Shown here: one piece after another, positions 35,132 to 44,161 of the stretch | Layout: the number at the start of each line of letters is the position of its first letter | How positions within the stretch are numbered: the first letter of the stretch is position 1 | NCBI GenBank assembly: GCA_023440825.1 | Contig: JAEXRL010000009.1 | Location: forward strand, 347,984 to 411,983 | Direction of reading: 5' to 3' | Source of the DNA: Pseudomonadota bacterium | GTDB lineage: Bacteria > Pseudomonadota > Gammaproteobacteria > Burkholderiales > Burkholderiaceae_B | Length of the DNA stretch: 64,000 nt | Translations under genes and position numbers: made by a program | The notes under the pieces: generated by a model | What the model was told of the DNA's origin: nothing | Seen by the model: the letters and a program-made list of their open reading frames with translations, nothing else | Databases searched by the model: none

Positions 35132-36574
35132 ATGACAGAGTCGTCCATCTCGGTATCAGATAGCTATCTGCGCCAAATTACTTACCCTGAGCATGTACAC
35201 AGAGAAGTCATGCCTTTGTGCTTGGTCAGCGCTATGACTGCTGTGGGGCAGCAAGCGCCTGATCTTAGTCGCCCTTACGTGTATGTGGACTTGGGCTGTG
35301 GCACTGGTCTGAGCACGATGGTAGCAGCCAGTTGCAACCCCATGGGGCATTTTATAGGCGTGGACTTTAATGCCGAGCAAATCGCACAGGCAAAAAACGT
35401 AGCGCAGGCCTTGGGGTTACGTAATATCGAGTTCAGACACAGTGATTTCATGCACATGGCAAAGGACGCGAGTGCTGCCTTGCCTGAGTGTGACTTTATG
35501 GTGCTGCATGGCGTGTATTCCTGGGTGGCCGAACCGGTACAAAAAGCCATACGTCAGCTTGTGGAACGTTATCTTTGTCCCGGTGGTTTATTTTATCTGT
35601 CTTATATCAGCCAGCCTGGGGCCGCTTCGTTTAGTAGTGCACAACGTTTCTTTCGTATGGCAGCACAACAAGAGCATCCTGCCCCTATCACTGAGCAGGT
35701 GCACGCGGGGATACGTCATTTAAGCGAGCTGGCTCGGGGCGGGGCGGGTTATTTTGTTGAGCATGCCTCGGCCTTGCGAGAAGTGGAGCAGTTGGCTCAT
35801 ATGTCATCCGCGTATCTGGCTCATGAGTTTCTCAATGAGCACTGGCAGGCATTACATAGTAGCGATGTGATAGGACAAATGAATAGCATTGGTTGCGATT
35901 ATGTGGGCAGTGCTAATTTATTGGAAAATGTGGACGCTTTTTCTTTGCCAGCTAAATTAGCAGAGTCTTTCACACGTTGGCAGCAGGCGGGCTGGCCTAT
36001 AGAAAGCTTGGAAACAGCACGTGATCTAGCGCGTAATCAAAATCAGCGTCGTGACATTTACCAAAAACAGGCAGCCGCATTTACCTTCTCGAGTGATCAG
36101 CATAGAAAAGCGCTGCTGAGTCAGCGCATGAGTTTGAGCTTAAGCGCTCCTTATGCACAGATGCTGCAACAGGCGCAAGCCTTACAGTTGCCGACTCGTA
36201 TTGGCACGGTGCATGTGGAGGCAGCACTGGTGTTGCCCTTACTTATGCATTTGCAGTCAGGCGAGTGCAGCTATGCAGAGTTGGCTGCCTTGCCAGCCTA
36301 CCGTGCCCAGCCAGGTCTGATTAATCAGTTATTACAAGCGTTGGTACATATGTCGTACGTGCATTTTTTAAGGCCTGATTCACAAATGCAGGCGGATAGT
36401 GTTTTGAATCAACTGGACGGCGTTTTAGCCAAGGCACATAACGATGAGCGGTTGTTTCAACGACTAACTCCGGCTAGCAGAGCAGGTATGGCGGTGGCAG
36501 TAAGCTATCCCCCAATTGGCATGGAAACGCAGCACCTGCGTCGTTGCAAAACATTGGGGCTGTGTACGGTTTAG
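35132..36574 (+). CDS. SAM-dependent methyltransferase with C-terminal methyltransferase regulatory domain
   Basis: This 480-residue protein has a class I methyltransferase fold in residues 1-220: motif I VDLGCGTGLSTMVA near residue 47, acidic FIGVDFNAEQIAQAK, and DFMVLHGVYSWV. The rest resembles the PF10119-type regulatory domain seen in bacterial methyltransferases of unknown substrate. The ATG at 35132 follows TTGGA. It lies downstream of the siderophore receptor, separated by an inverted repeat, and its stop is one base from the converging kinase gene. Protein or small-molecule substrate cannot be told. Confidence 0.85.
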   Translation: MTESSISVSDSYLRQITYPEHVHREVMPLCLVSAMTAVGQQAPDLSRPYVYVDLGCGTGLSTMVAASCNPMGHFIGVDFNAEQIAQAKNVAQALGLRNIEFRHSDFMHMAKDASAALPECDFMVLHGVYSWVAEPVQKAIRQLVERYLCPGGLFYLSYISQPGAASFSSAQRFFRMAAQQEHPAPITEQVHAGIRHLSELARGGAGYFVEHASALREVEQLAHMSSAYLAHEFLNEHWQALHSSDVIGQMNSIGCDYVGSANLLENVDAFSLPAKLAESFTRWQQAGWPIESLETARDLARNQNQRRDIYQKQAAAFTFSSDQHRKALLSQRMSLSLSAPYAQMLQQAQALQLPTRIGTVHVEAALVLPLLMHLQSGECSYAELAALPAYRAQPGLINQLLQALVHMSYVHFLRPDSQMQADSVLNQLDGVLAKAHNDERLFQRLTPASRAGMAVAVSYPPIGMETQHLRRCKTLGLCTV

Positions 36575-36575
36575 C

Positions 36576-37924
36576 TTAGTCCAAAGGCAGTTGCAGGTGT
36601 ACTTCAAACCCTTGCTGGTGAGGGAGCAAACGGGCAAATATCTCTCCGCCGTGGGCTTGTATGCATGCTTTTGAGATGCTCAAACCTAAACCCGTACCTT
36701 CCTGATGTCTATGTTGCATGCTGCGCTGAAAAGGCTCAAACATCACCGCTATGTCTTGTGCTCGTAAGCTGCTTCCCTTGTCGCGCACATAAATATGTGT
36801 GTATTGCCCGTCTTGCAGTAGTTGTACGCAGATAGGCCCCGCATGCCCCGCATAGAGCACCGCATTGCGTATGACGTTTTCTATGGCGCTGTGCAGGTTA
36901 TGTCTATCACCAAAAAAAGAATGGGTTCTGGTGGCGGGCTCCAGTGTATGGTTGGCTTTTGGCATTCATAGGCGCTATCACTAATAATTTCTTCAATTAA
37001 CTCAACGAGATCAAAATGTTGGCATGAACCGGCTAATTCACTGCTTCGGGCTAATTGCAATATGTGTTTGAGTCGTGTGTCCAGACGCTCGCTTTCACGC
37101 CTGATACGTTCTAGCTGACGCTCCAGTGGCGCGCTTTTTTGTTTGGCTAGCTCTACGGCAAGCTGTAGTCGGGTGAGGGGCGAGCGTAACTCATGCGCAA
37201 TATGGCGTAACAGCTCTTCTTTGGCTTCCAGTTGCGATTGGAGACGGCTGGCCATGGTGTTGAAATCTTGGGCTAGAGAGCCCAAAGCATCTTGGCGTTG
37301 ACTGACGCGTACAGGGGCTCGTGTGTGCAAATGTCCCGCCGCCAAGCGTCGAGTGGCTTGACCCAGTTGCTCGATCGGCCAAGCGACATAGCGAGCCATC
37401 AACAGGCAAAAAATAAAGGTAATGGCCAGTGCTAATAAAATTAGAGTGATAGAGACCGGTAGCAGCGAGAGTAGATCCCAACGCGAGTTGTCGTAAGGCA
37501 GGAAAATCAGCCTGAGCTTGCCCCCGTCAGGCAAAGTTAGTAAGTGCGTTTGCCACCATGTAGCGGTAGGTAATAGGTTTTTTGTAGAGTGCCTGTTATT
37601 CGCCCCCTGGCGTGCCAGCTTGAGTGAATATAATAAGCGTGGATGGATTTCTTGCCCTAAGATATCCTCATCCTGTGCATTAAGAATGTATATGGTTAAG
37701 GCAATCTGTTGACGATTGATGTCCCTTACCCACTCTTTTAAGCCTGCTTCGCCCTCTTGCGAAGCGATGCGTAAAGCATTCAGTACCATATTGGTAGGTT
37801 GTGCTGCATTCAAGGCTTCAGTGCGGTGGCTAGAAAAGTAGGTGGTCAGCCCTATACTAAGCACCAGTAGCAGCAGCAGGGCCGCCCATTGCGTGAGCAG
37901 ATAGCGCCAGAATAAGGATTTCAT
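36576..37924 (-). pseudogene. Sensor histidine kinase (CpxA-like), frameshifted
   Basis: The two halves lie in different frames. 36881-37924 encodes two membrane segments around a periplasmic loop, a HAMP domain and the HisKA box LRHIAHELRSPLTRLQ, then drifts into a nonsense tail. 36576-36965 encodes the missing ATPase part: N box HNLHSAIENVIRNA, G1 DKGSSLRAQD and G2 GTGLGLSI. The switch falls in an A7 run (36912-36918, T7 in the gene); one more T would give ILFFGDRHN and a full kinase of about 449 residues. It may be a sequencing or assembly error, a phase-variable state, a -1 slippage site or a true pseudogene. It overlaps the regulator stop by one base. Confidence 0.85.
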
Positions 37925-38658
37925 TAGCTGGCTTGGCGACCCGTAAAACTCAGAATATAGCCCTGCCCACGCACGCTGCGAATACTAATGCTAGCGTTGC
38001 GCTGATCCAGTTGTAGTTTGCGGCGTATATTACTGATATGCGTATCCAGACTGCGATCATGTTCACTTAAGGTACGGCCTAGCGCATACAGAGAAATTTG
38101 CTCGCGTGTGACCAGCTTTAAGGGGGCATGCAGTAATGTTGTCAAAATACGCTCTTCTGTGCTGGTTAGTTTGGTGCTTTCACCGTGCCAGAGTATTTGC
38201 CCGGTATCTCTATGAAACTGCAGTGGTCCAAAACTGAGTAACTCCGGCTCAGAGAGCTTGATGTCCGAGCTGCGACGTAGCACCGCTTGCATGCGAGCCT
38301 TAAGTTCTCGAGGCCCAAAAGGTTTAGCCAGATAATCATCGGCACCATGTTCCAGACCCAGAACGCGATCCGCTTCATGGCCGTGAGCGGAAAGCATAAT
38401 CACAGGTTGAGTGTACTGTGATTTGAATGAGCGCAAAAAATCCAGACCGTTAACGTAGGGAAGCATGAGGTCCAGCAAGAGCAGATCAAACTGCTGTTGC
38501 TGTAATAAAGCTTCCGCTTGATAGGCATCTTGTACGACGCTGACTTGAAAATTATCCAAAGCCAAGTATTCACTGAGCATTTGGGTCATGTCTTGATCGT
38601 CGTCGATTATGAGTATCCGGTATTTATGCCAAGTGGTAATTGGGTGGGCGGTAGGCAT
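37924..38658 (-). CDS. Two-component response regulator, OmpR/CpxR family
   Basis: A 244-residue DNA-binding regulator. The receiver domain (residues 12-125) shows the acidic pocket IIDDDQD, phospho-acceptor Asp in LLLLDLMLPYVNGLDFL, and the KPF lysine. The C-terminal winged helix (residues 145-240) ends in SIRSVRGQGYIL. It is co-transcribed with the kinase gene, which begins at its stop codon. If the kinase is really broken, this regulator would lose its cognate partner. Similarity to CpxR suggests envelope stress, but that is inference. Confidence 0.94.
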   Translation of the reverse strand: MPTAHPITTWHKYRILIIDDDQDMTQMLSEYLALDNFQVSVVQDAYQAEALLQQQQFDLLLLDLMLPYVNGLDFLRSFKSQYTQPVIMLSAHGHEADRVLGLEHGADDYLAKPFGPRELKARMQAVLRRSSDIKLSEPELLSFGPLQFHRDTGQILWHGESTKLTSTEERILTTLLHAPLKLVTREQISLYALGRTLSEHDRSLDTHISNIRRKLQLDQRNASISIRSVRGQGYILSFTGRQAS

Positions 38659-38802
38659 AGAGCTAGAATGCCAAAAACACCCATTGTACCGTAATGAGAT
38701 TGATTTTCAATACCGTGGTGATGAAGGCAGATTCTTCGCAATCAACTGTGGTGTAGGCGCAAAATTGTTGCGGCCCAAAGCCTATTATCGACTAGGCCTG
38801 TA

Positions 38803-38831
38803 TTCAGTGCCTGTATGGGGCAGGCACTGAA
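38803..38831. terminator. Hairpin downstream of the gamma-glutamyltransferase gene
   Basis: TTCAGTGCCTG-TATGGGG-CAGGCACTGAA forms a perfect 11-pair stem 15 bases past the stop of the minus-strand gene. U-rich flanks are short, so termination strength is uncertain. Confidence 0.55.
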
Positions 38832-38845
38832 TAAACATCATTCAA

Positions 38846-40432
38846 TTAATATGCAGCCACTAAACCGTCTTTGCGCGGATCCGAGCCGCCGACATAATGT
38901 TGGTCTTGCCGCAGGATTAACTGTGCTCCGCCAAATGCGAACACACCGCTGCCTGGTTCCACAGTGACCTCGTGACCGCGTGCTCGTAGCGCGTCTACAA
39001 GCTCAGGCGGGAAGTTAGGCTCCACGGCCACACCCTTAGCACCAGTTACCCGCCAGCGTGGGGCGTCGGCGGCAGCTTGTGGGTTTTGTCCATACAGCAG
39101 TACACGCAAAGCCATTTGTACATGCCCTTGCGACTGGAAAGGGCCACCCATCACGCCAAATGACATTTGTGGAGTACCGTCGGCATTCATTGCAAAAGCG
39201 GGAATAATAGTATGTGAGGGGCGCTTGCCTCCGGCGACCCGGTTCACGTGATCGGCACGCAAGCTAAAGCCGTGGCCGCGGTTCTGCATGCTAATGCCGG
39301 TACCTGGCACCACAACGCCAGAGCCAAAACCCATGTAATTGGATTGAATGAACGAGACCATCATGCCATTGGCATCGGCGGCAGTGACATAGACGGTGCC
39401 ACTGGGTTTAGGGGTGCCGTATTTGGGGTCGCTAGCGATGGCGCGATTGACCAGAGCAGCACGCTCCTCTAGGTAAGCAGGGTCAAGTAGATGCTCGGGC
39501 AGGTGTTTCATGTGCTCGAGCTCAGCGTGGTGCTCGTAAATATCTGCAAAAGCCAGTTTCATGGCTTCGATACACAGGTGTATCGTGTCTGGATGGTCGA
39601 CAGGCTGCTCACCTACACCAAGGTGCTCAAGTATGCCCAAGGCAATTAAAGCGGCTAGGCCTTGACCATTTGGTGGAATTTCGTGAATTACCGACTGAGC
39701 GAACTTTTGCTCAATCGTGCCGCACCAGTCTGCACTATGGCTGGCCAGATCCTCCATGCTCATGGCTCCATCGTACTGCTTGGAAAAGGCCACTATTTTT
39801 TCAGCCAGATGCCCACGATAAAACGATTCGCCTTGAGTTTGCGCAATGGACTCCAGAGTATTGGCCTGATCAAGGTTGCGATACCATTCGCCTGCTTTGG
39901 GCGCTTGACCATTAGGTAAAAAACACGCGGCAAAGCCCGGCTGATCGCCCAGGCGAACACGTCCCAGTTCCCACAGACGCGCAATAATCGGCGATACGGG
40001 AAAGCCGTTACGGGCATATTCAATAGCCGGTGTGGCCACTTGCTCCAACGACAGGCGTCCAAAGCGTTCTGATAGGGCTACCCAAGAAGCCACGGCCCCG
40101 GGAACGGTAACAGACTCCCAACCTTTGTCGGGCATAATGTCGTGGTCTTTGAAGCGTTCCGCAGTCCATGCCTGTGGGGCCCGTCCTGATGAATTCAGGC
40201 CATGCAGCGCTTGGCCATCCCACAAAATAGCAAACCCATCGCTGCCAATGCCGCAGCCCGACGGCTCCACAACGGTCAGGGCAATAGCTGCCGCTAAGGC
40301 GGCATCAACGGCGTTACCACCTGCTTGCAGCATACGTAAACCTGCTTGGGCGGCAAGCGGTTGTGATGTGCTCACCATGTTTTGCCCAAGTACAGCGGAA
40401 CGTGCGGAGGGATAGGGGTGTGTCCAGTCCAT
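38846..40432 (-). CDS. Gamma-glutamyltransferase family protein
   Basis: This 528-residue Ntn-hydrolase is expected to self-cleave before a nucleophilic threonine, here probably in PSGTVYVTAADANG at about residue 355. The N-terminal half has GLRMLQAGGNAVDAALAAAIALT and the C-terminal half has the substrate-binding GGKRPSHTIIPAF and VMGGPFQSQGHVQM segments. No signal peptide is seen, unlike E. coli Ggt, so it is probably cytosolic and may act on another gamma-glutamyl or oxamate-like substrate. It lies 20 bases downstream of a Bug-type receptor gene, suggesting uptake and hydrolysis of the same compound. Confidence 0.9.
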   Translation of the reverse strand: MDWTHPYPSARSAVLGQNMVSTSQPLAAQAGLRMLQAGGNAVDAALAAAIALTVVEPSGCGIGSDGFAILWDGQALHGLNSSGRAPQAWTAERFKDHDIMPDKGWESVTVPGAVASWVALSERFGRLSLEQVATPAIEYARNGFPVSPIIARLWELGRVRLGDQPGFAACFLPNGQAPKAGEWYRNLDQANTLESIAQTQGESFYRGHLAEKIVAFSKQYDGAMSMEDLASHSADWCGTIEQKFAQSVIHEIPPNGQGLAALIALGILEHLGVGEQPVDHPDTIHLCIEAMKLAFADIYEHHAELEHMKHLPEHLLDPAYLEERAALVNRAIASDPKYGTPKPSGTVYVTAADANGMMVSFIQSNYMGFGSGVVVPGTGISMQNRGHGFSLRADHVNRVAGGKRPSHTIIPAFAMNADGTPQMSFGVMGGPFQSQGHVQMALRVLLYGQNPQAAADAPRWRVTGAKGVAVEPNFPPELVDALRARGHEVTVEPGSGVFAFGGAQLILRQDQHYVGGSDPRKDGLVAAY

Positions 40433-40452
40433 TTAACTACCTTTTAAACTCT

Positions 40453-41433
40453 TTATTGAATCGGAACATTGGCTTGTTGAATAACGCCTTTCCAGCGCTC
40501 ACTATCTAGCTTCACTAAGTCGATAAACTCTTGCGTAGAGTTGCTGCGCGGCAAGTCCACGCCTAGCGCCTCAAGCTGCTGACGTACCGAGGGGTGGTGA
40601 ATACTCTTTTGAAAAGCATCGTAGACCTTATTCACAATGTCTTGTGATACGCCTTTGGGGGCATACAAGCCAAACTAGGCGAGCGACTCGTACTCGGGTA
40701 AACCTGCTTCGATAAACGTAGGCAGATCAGGAGTAAGGGCAGTGCGTGTGCGTCCTGTGGTCGCCAAGGCTTTGAGCTGGCCACTGCGTACGTAGGGCAA
40801 GCCGGAAGGAATAGCGTCAATTAGCACATGTACATTACCACTGATCATGTCAGTGATGGCCTGGCCAGTCCCCCGATAAGGCACGTGCGAGAGCTCTAAG
40901 CCGGTTTGATGCATGAACAGCTCGGTATTCAGGTGCACGATGGTTCCGGTGCCACTGCTGGCATAATTCAATTGTACGGGTCGGGATTTTCCATAGCTCA
41001 CCAGTTCCTGCAGGGAGTCTACCGGGATGCTGGGATTGATCAGCAAAATACTGGCGGCGTCGCCTAGGTGGGCAATGGGGGTCAGATCGTCTTGCGACTT
41101 ATAGGGCAATTGGCTATATAAATGCGGGGCGATGGCCTGTGTGCTATTGGTGCTCATGAGCAAGGTGTAACCATCAGGCTTGCTACGCACTGCCTCGGCT
41201 GTGCCTATGGTGCCTCCAGCGCCAGTTTTATTATCGATCACTATGCTTTGACCCAGTTCCACACTGGCTTGCTGAGCGATGACGCGACCCACAATATCGG
41301 TAGCGCCGCCTGTGGGAAAGGGTACGATTAAACGAATGGGCCGCTCAGGCCAGTTTTGTGCGTAGGCAGCTTGACCAAGGCACAAACCCAAGACAGCAAA
41401 CAGTGCGATACGCTGAAAAGTCCTCAGGTTCAT
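40453..41433 (-). pseudogene. Bug-family tripartite tricarboxylate transporter receptor, interrupted by an amber codon
   Basis: The reading frame is intact over 326 codons except for one TAG at 40675-40677. Before it lie a signal peptide ending AYAQ, then WPERPIRLIVPFPTGGATDIVGR and other Bug motifs; after it the same frame continues FGLYAPKGVSQDIVNKV. Relatives carry Trp-Phe-Gly at this point, including SSWFG in the receptor at 46403, so a single TGG to TAG change fits. GGGAG precedes the start. The product would be a periplasmic carboxylate-binding protein. Truncation removes about the last 70 residues and probably the fold. Amber read-through or sequence error remain possible. Confidence 0.85.
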
Positions 41434-41513
41434 ATTGTCTCCCTAAAAACAAGAACGTGAGTATTGATCATACGAGCACTAGACTTGCTGCACCAGCAAT
41501 AAATATCTAGGTT

Positions 41514-41536
41514 AGCGTTGCCTAAAAGGCAATGCT
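41514..41536 (-). terminator. Hairpin downstream of the LysR gene
   Basis: AGCGTTGCC-TAAAA-GGCAATGCT is a nine-pair stem (one mismatch or G-U) four bases beyond the LysR stop. No U run follows, so it is a weak candidate. Confidence 0.4.
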
Positions 41537-41540
41537 AGGT

Positions 41541-42449
41541 TTAATTCACTTGTAGCCTAGGTAAGATGAAATCAACGAAGGCTTGGGCGGCATGGGGCAA
41601 TTGTCGACCGGCCAGTACCTGCACTTCTATTTGCCGTTGTAGCAAGATGGGCTCTTGTATGAGTACGGTCTGAATCAGTCCTTGCTGAAGTAGGTGCCGC
41701 GCGGAGATTTCTGCCGCCACGCTAAGCCCTCCACCGGCCAGCACAAAGTGATGTAAAGAGTTCATATTATTACTGCTTAGCACCGGCCTTAGCGTAAGCT
41801 GCTTGGCACTGCAGGCGACTTCAAGCAATTGTCTCACCGTGGTGTCAGCGTTAGGGAGTGCCAAGGGGTAGGCCAGCAGAGTTTCTAGGCTGATCCGTTT
41901 CGAGCGGCTTAATGGGTGTTTCGGGGGGAGCAAGGCAAGGACAGGGGCGTCTTGGCGATAGAGCACGTGTAAGTCTTTTTCCGAAATACGCGTGAACTGT
42001 ATGCCTATATCAATTTCGCCCATACGTAGCTGTTCGCTAATAGTATGCGGAGCCTGCACATTCACGTCAAAAATAACACCTTGATGTCGCTGTCTGAACT
42101 CGCTGATATTGTGTGGCAGAAAGTAGGTGCTTAGCCCCTCAGATGCGGAAATACGTACGCGGCCTACATCCAGCCCTTGTAAAGCGTGGATTTCTTGCAT
42201 GGTTTTTTCAGCATCCAGAAATACCCGGCGCGCATGCGCTGCCAGCGCTTCACCGGCTGCATTAGGAATCATGCCGCGTGCATGGCGCTCGAACAGGGCT
42301 GTGCCCAGACTGGCTTCCAGACTACTTATCTGACGACTAATGGCCGAGGAGGCCACATGCAGTTGCTGCGCGGCGGCGCTGATCGAGCCGCAGCGTACTA
42401 CCTCGTAAAAATAGCGCAGTGAGCCGTCTTGGATGCTGCGTACATTCAT
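41541..42449 (-). CDS. LysR-family transcriptional regulator
   Basis: A 302-residue regulator with the N-terminal helix-turn-helix (residues 8-65; SISAAAQQLHVASSAISRQISSLE) and a C-terminal effector-binding domain. The start ATG overlaps the oxidoreductase stop (ATGA), so both are on one message. It lies upstream of the Bug/GGT pair on the same strand, separated by a 107-base gap with a hairpin; control of those genes is possible but not shown. Confidence 0.93.
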   Translation of the reverse strand: MNVRSIQDGSLRYFYEVVRCGSISAAAQQLHVASSAISRQISSLEASLGTALFERHARGMIPNAAGEALAAHARRVFLDAEKTMQEIHALQGLDVGRVRISASEGLSTYFLPHNISEFRQRHQGVIFDVNVQAPHTISEQLRMGEIDIGIQFTRISEKDLHVLYRQDAPVLALLPPKHPLSRSKRISLETLLAYPLALPNADTTVRQLLEVACSAKQLTLRPVLSSNNMNSLHHFVLAGGGLSVAAEISARHLLQQGLIQTVLIQEPILLQRQIEVQVLAGRQLPHAAQAFVDFILPRLQVN

Positions 42450-43459
42450 GGCTGAGCGCGTTGACGCAAGGCCGGTCTAATTTGGCTGAGCAACTCGTAG
42501 GAACGCAGGCGCGCTGGGTGTTCATACATATTAGAGGTGATCATCAGCTCATCGGCGCCTGTTTTAGTGATGAATGCTTGGATCTGTTCTTGAACAGTGG
42601 CTGGATCGCCTACGGCGGCACAGGAGAGCACAGAGTCTAATAAGGCTTGAGCCGCAGGTGGACACTGTTCATAAAAAGCAGTGCGAGGCGGAGGCAGTTG
42701 AATAGGGTTGCCGCTACGTAAGGACACAAAAGATTGCTGCCATGAGGAAGCCAAATAACGTGCTTGCTCGTAGGTGTCGGCGGCAAAGACATTAAAGCCC
42801 AGCATGACGTAGGGTTTGCTCAGGTGCTTAGAAGCTTGAAAGTGCTGTCGGTAAAATTCAATGGCGGGCATAAGTTGTGCCGGGGCAAAATGCGACGCGA
42901 AGGCGTACGGCAAACCTAAGTGTGCGGCAAGTTGCGCGCCAAACAAGCTAGAACCCAGAATCCAGATGGGTACCGATAGGCCTTTTCCGGGGACGGCCAG
43001 CACTTTTTGTCTAGGCTCAGCGGACATGAAGTCCATGAGCTCCAGCACATCTTGAGGGAAAGCGTCTGGATGGGATTGCAGGTCCCGGCGTAAGGCACGT
43101 GCGGTGGTTTGATCCGAGCCTGGGGCACGGCCTAAGCCCAGATCAATACGTCCGGGAAACAGTGACTCTAAGGTGCCAAACTGTTCGGCAATCACTAGTG
43201 GTGAATGGTTAGGCAGCATAATTCCACCGGCACCCACGCGGATATGTTTGGTGTGGTTTGCGATGTGTGCAATCAGCACCGATGTGGCGGCGCTGGCGAT
43301 ACCAGGCATGCCGTGGTGTTCTGCTAGCCAGTAACGCATATAGCCCCAGCGCTCTGTGTGCTGAGCCAAGTCCACGGAGGCGCGGAAAGAATTTGCTGCC
43401 GTTAAACCTTGATTAATCGGGGCAAGGTCCAGAACCGATAAAGGATAGGAGTCAGGCAT
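42446..43459 (-). CDS. LLM-class flavin-dependent oxidoreductase (luciferase-like)
   Basis: A 337-residue TIM-barrel monooxygenase-type enzyme of the MsnO8 subgroup. Visible markers are SVLDLAPINQG at the N-terminus, RYWLAEHHGMPGIA, the flavin-site stretch RVGAGGIMLPNHSPLVIAEQF and LGLGRAPGSD. Such proteins use FMNH2 and O2, but substrates are mostly unknown. It is the promoter-proximal gene before LysR and divergent from a small methyltransferase gene. Confidence 0.92.
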   Translation of the reverse strand: MPDSYPLSVLDLAPINQGLTAANSFRASVDLAQHTERWGYMRYWLAEHHGMPGIASAATSVLIAHIANHTKHIRVGAGGIMLPNHSPLVIAEQFGTLESLFPGRIDLGLGRAPGSDQTTARALRRDLQSHPDAFPQDVLELMDFMSAEPRQKVLAVPGKGLSVPIWILGSSLFGAQLAAHLGLPYAFASHFAPAQLMPAIEFYRQHFQASKHLSKPYVMLGFNVFAADTYEQARYLASSWQQSFVSLRSGNPIQLPPPRTAFYEQCPPAAQALLDSVLSCAAVGDPATVQEQIQAFITKTGADELMITSNMYEHPARLRSYELLSQIRPALRQRAQP

Positions 43460-43546
43460 GAGAGATATCTACTAGGTATGGATGTAACGTATAGTCGTAA
43501 TAGAACGGGTCTACGTCAAGTTTATGAAATTTTGCTCGAGGTTTGC

Positions 43547-44161
43547 ATGAATCAGTACGCGTCACGAACACTGGCTTATTATCAGGATAATGCGCAGTCT
43601 TTTTGGGAAGGCACACGTGATCATGATGTCAGTCAAAATATACAGGCTTTACTGCAAGCACTGTCCGATAACAGTACGGGTACGTACGATATTTTAGATC
43701 TGGGCTGCGGGCCTGGCCGTGACGTGAAGCATTTTCAGGACTTAGGTCACCGCCCCGTAGGCTTAGACGGTTGCGCTGCTTTTGTTGAGATGGCAAGTCG
43801 TTTAACAGATTGCCCTATCTGGCATCAGGATTTATTGGACCTGGACTTACCGGCGCAGCGTTTTGATGGTGTATTTGCCAATGCTGTGCTGTTTCACGTG
43901 CCTCGCATCAGCATTCGTACAGTGCTTAAACACCTGCATGACTGTTTACGACCTAACGGCGTGTTGTTCACTTCTAATCCTAGAGGGCAAGGTCAAGAAG
44001 GCTGGCAAGCACAGCGCTATGGTGTGTATTACGACTGGCCGGAGTGGCGTGACTTACTAGAGCAGGCAGGCTTTGAGCTAATAGACCATTATTACCGGCC
44101 AAGCGGTTTACCGCGTGCTCAGCAGCCTTGGCTGGCATCAGTTTGGCGTAAGGCTGCCTAA
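43547..44161 (+). CDS. Class I SAM-dependent methyltransferase
   Basis: A 204-residue single-domain methyltransferase. The ATG at 43547 has GAGG seven bases upstream and gives the usual N-terminus (NQYASRTLAYYQDNAQSFWEGT); an upstream start would add 23 unlikely residues. Motif I is LDLGCGPGRDVKHF, followed by an acidic GLDG and VFANAVLFHVPR. Relatives act on small molecules. It borders the DnaA-box region on its right side. Confidence 0.9.
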   Translation: MNQYASRTLAYYQDNAQSFWEGTRDHDVSQNIQALLQALSDNSTGTYDILDLGCGPGRDVKHFQDLGHRPVGLDGCAAFVEMASRLTDCPIWHQDLLDLDLPAQRFDGVFANAVLFHVPRISIRTVLKHLHDCLRPNGVLFTSNPRGQGQEGWQAQRYGVYYDWPEWRDLLEQAGFELIDHYYRPSGLPRAQQPWLASVWRKAA

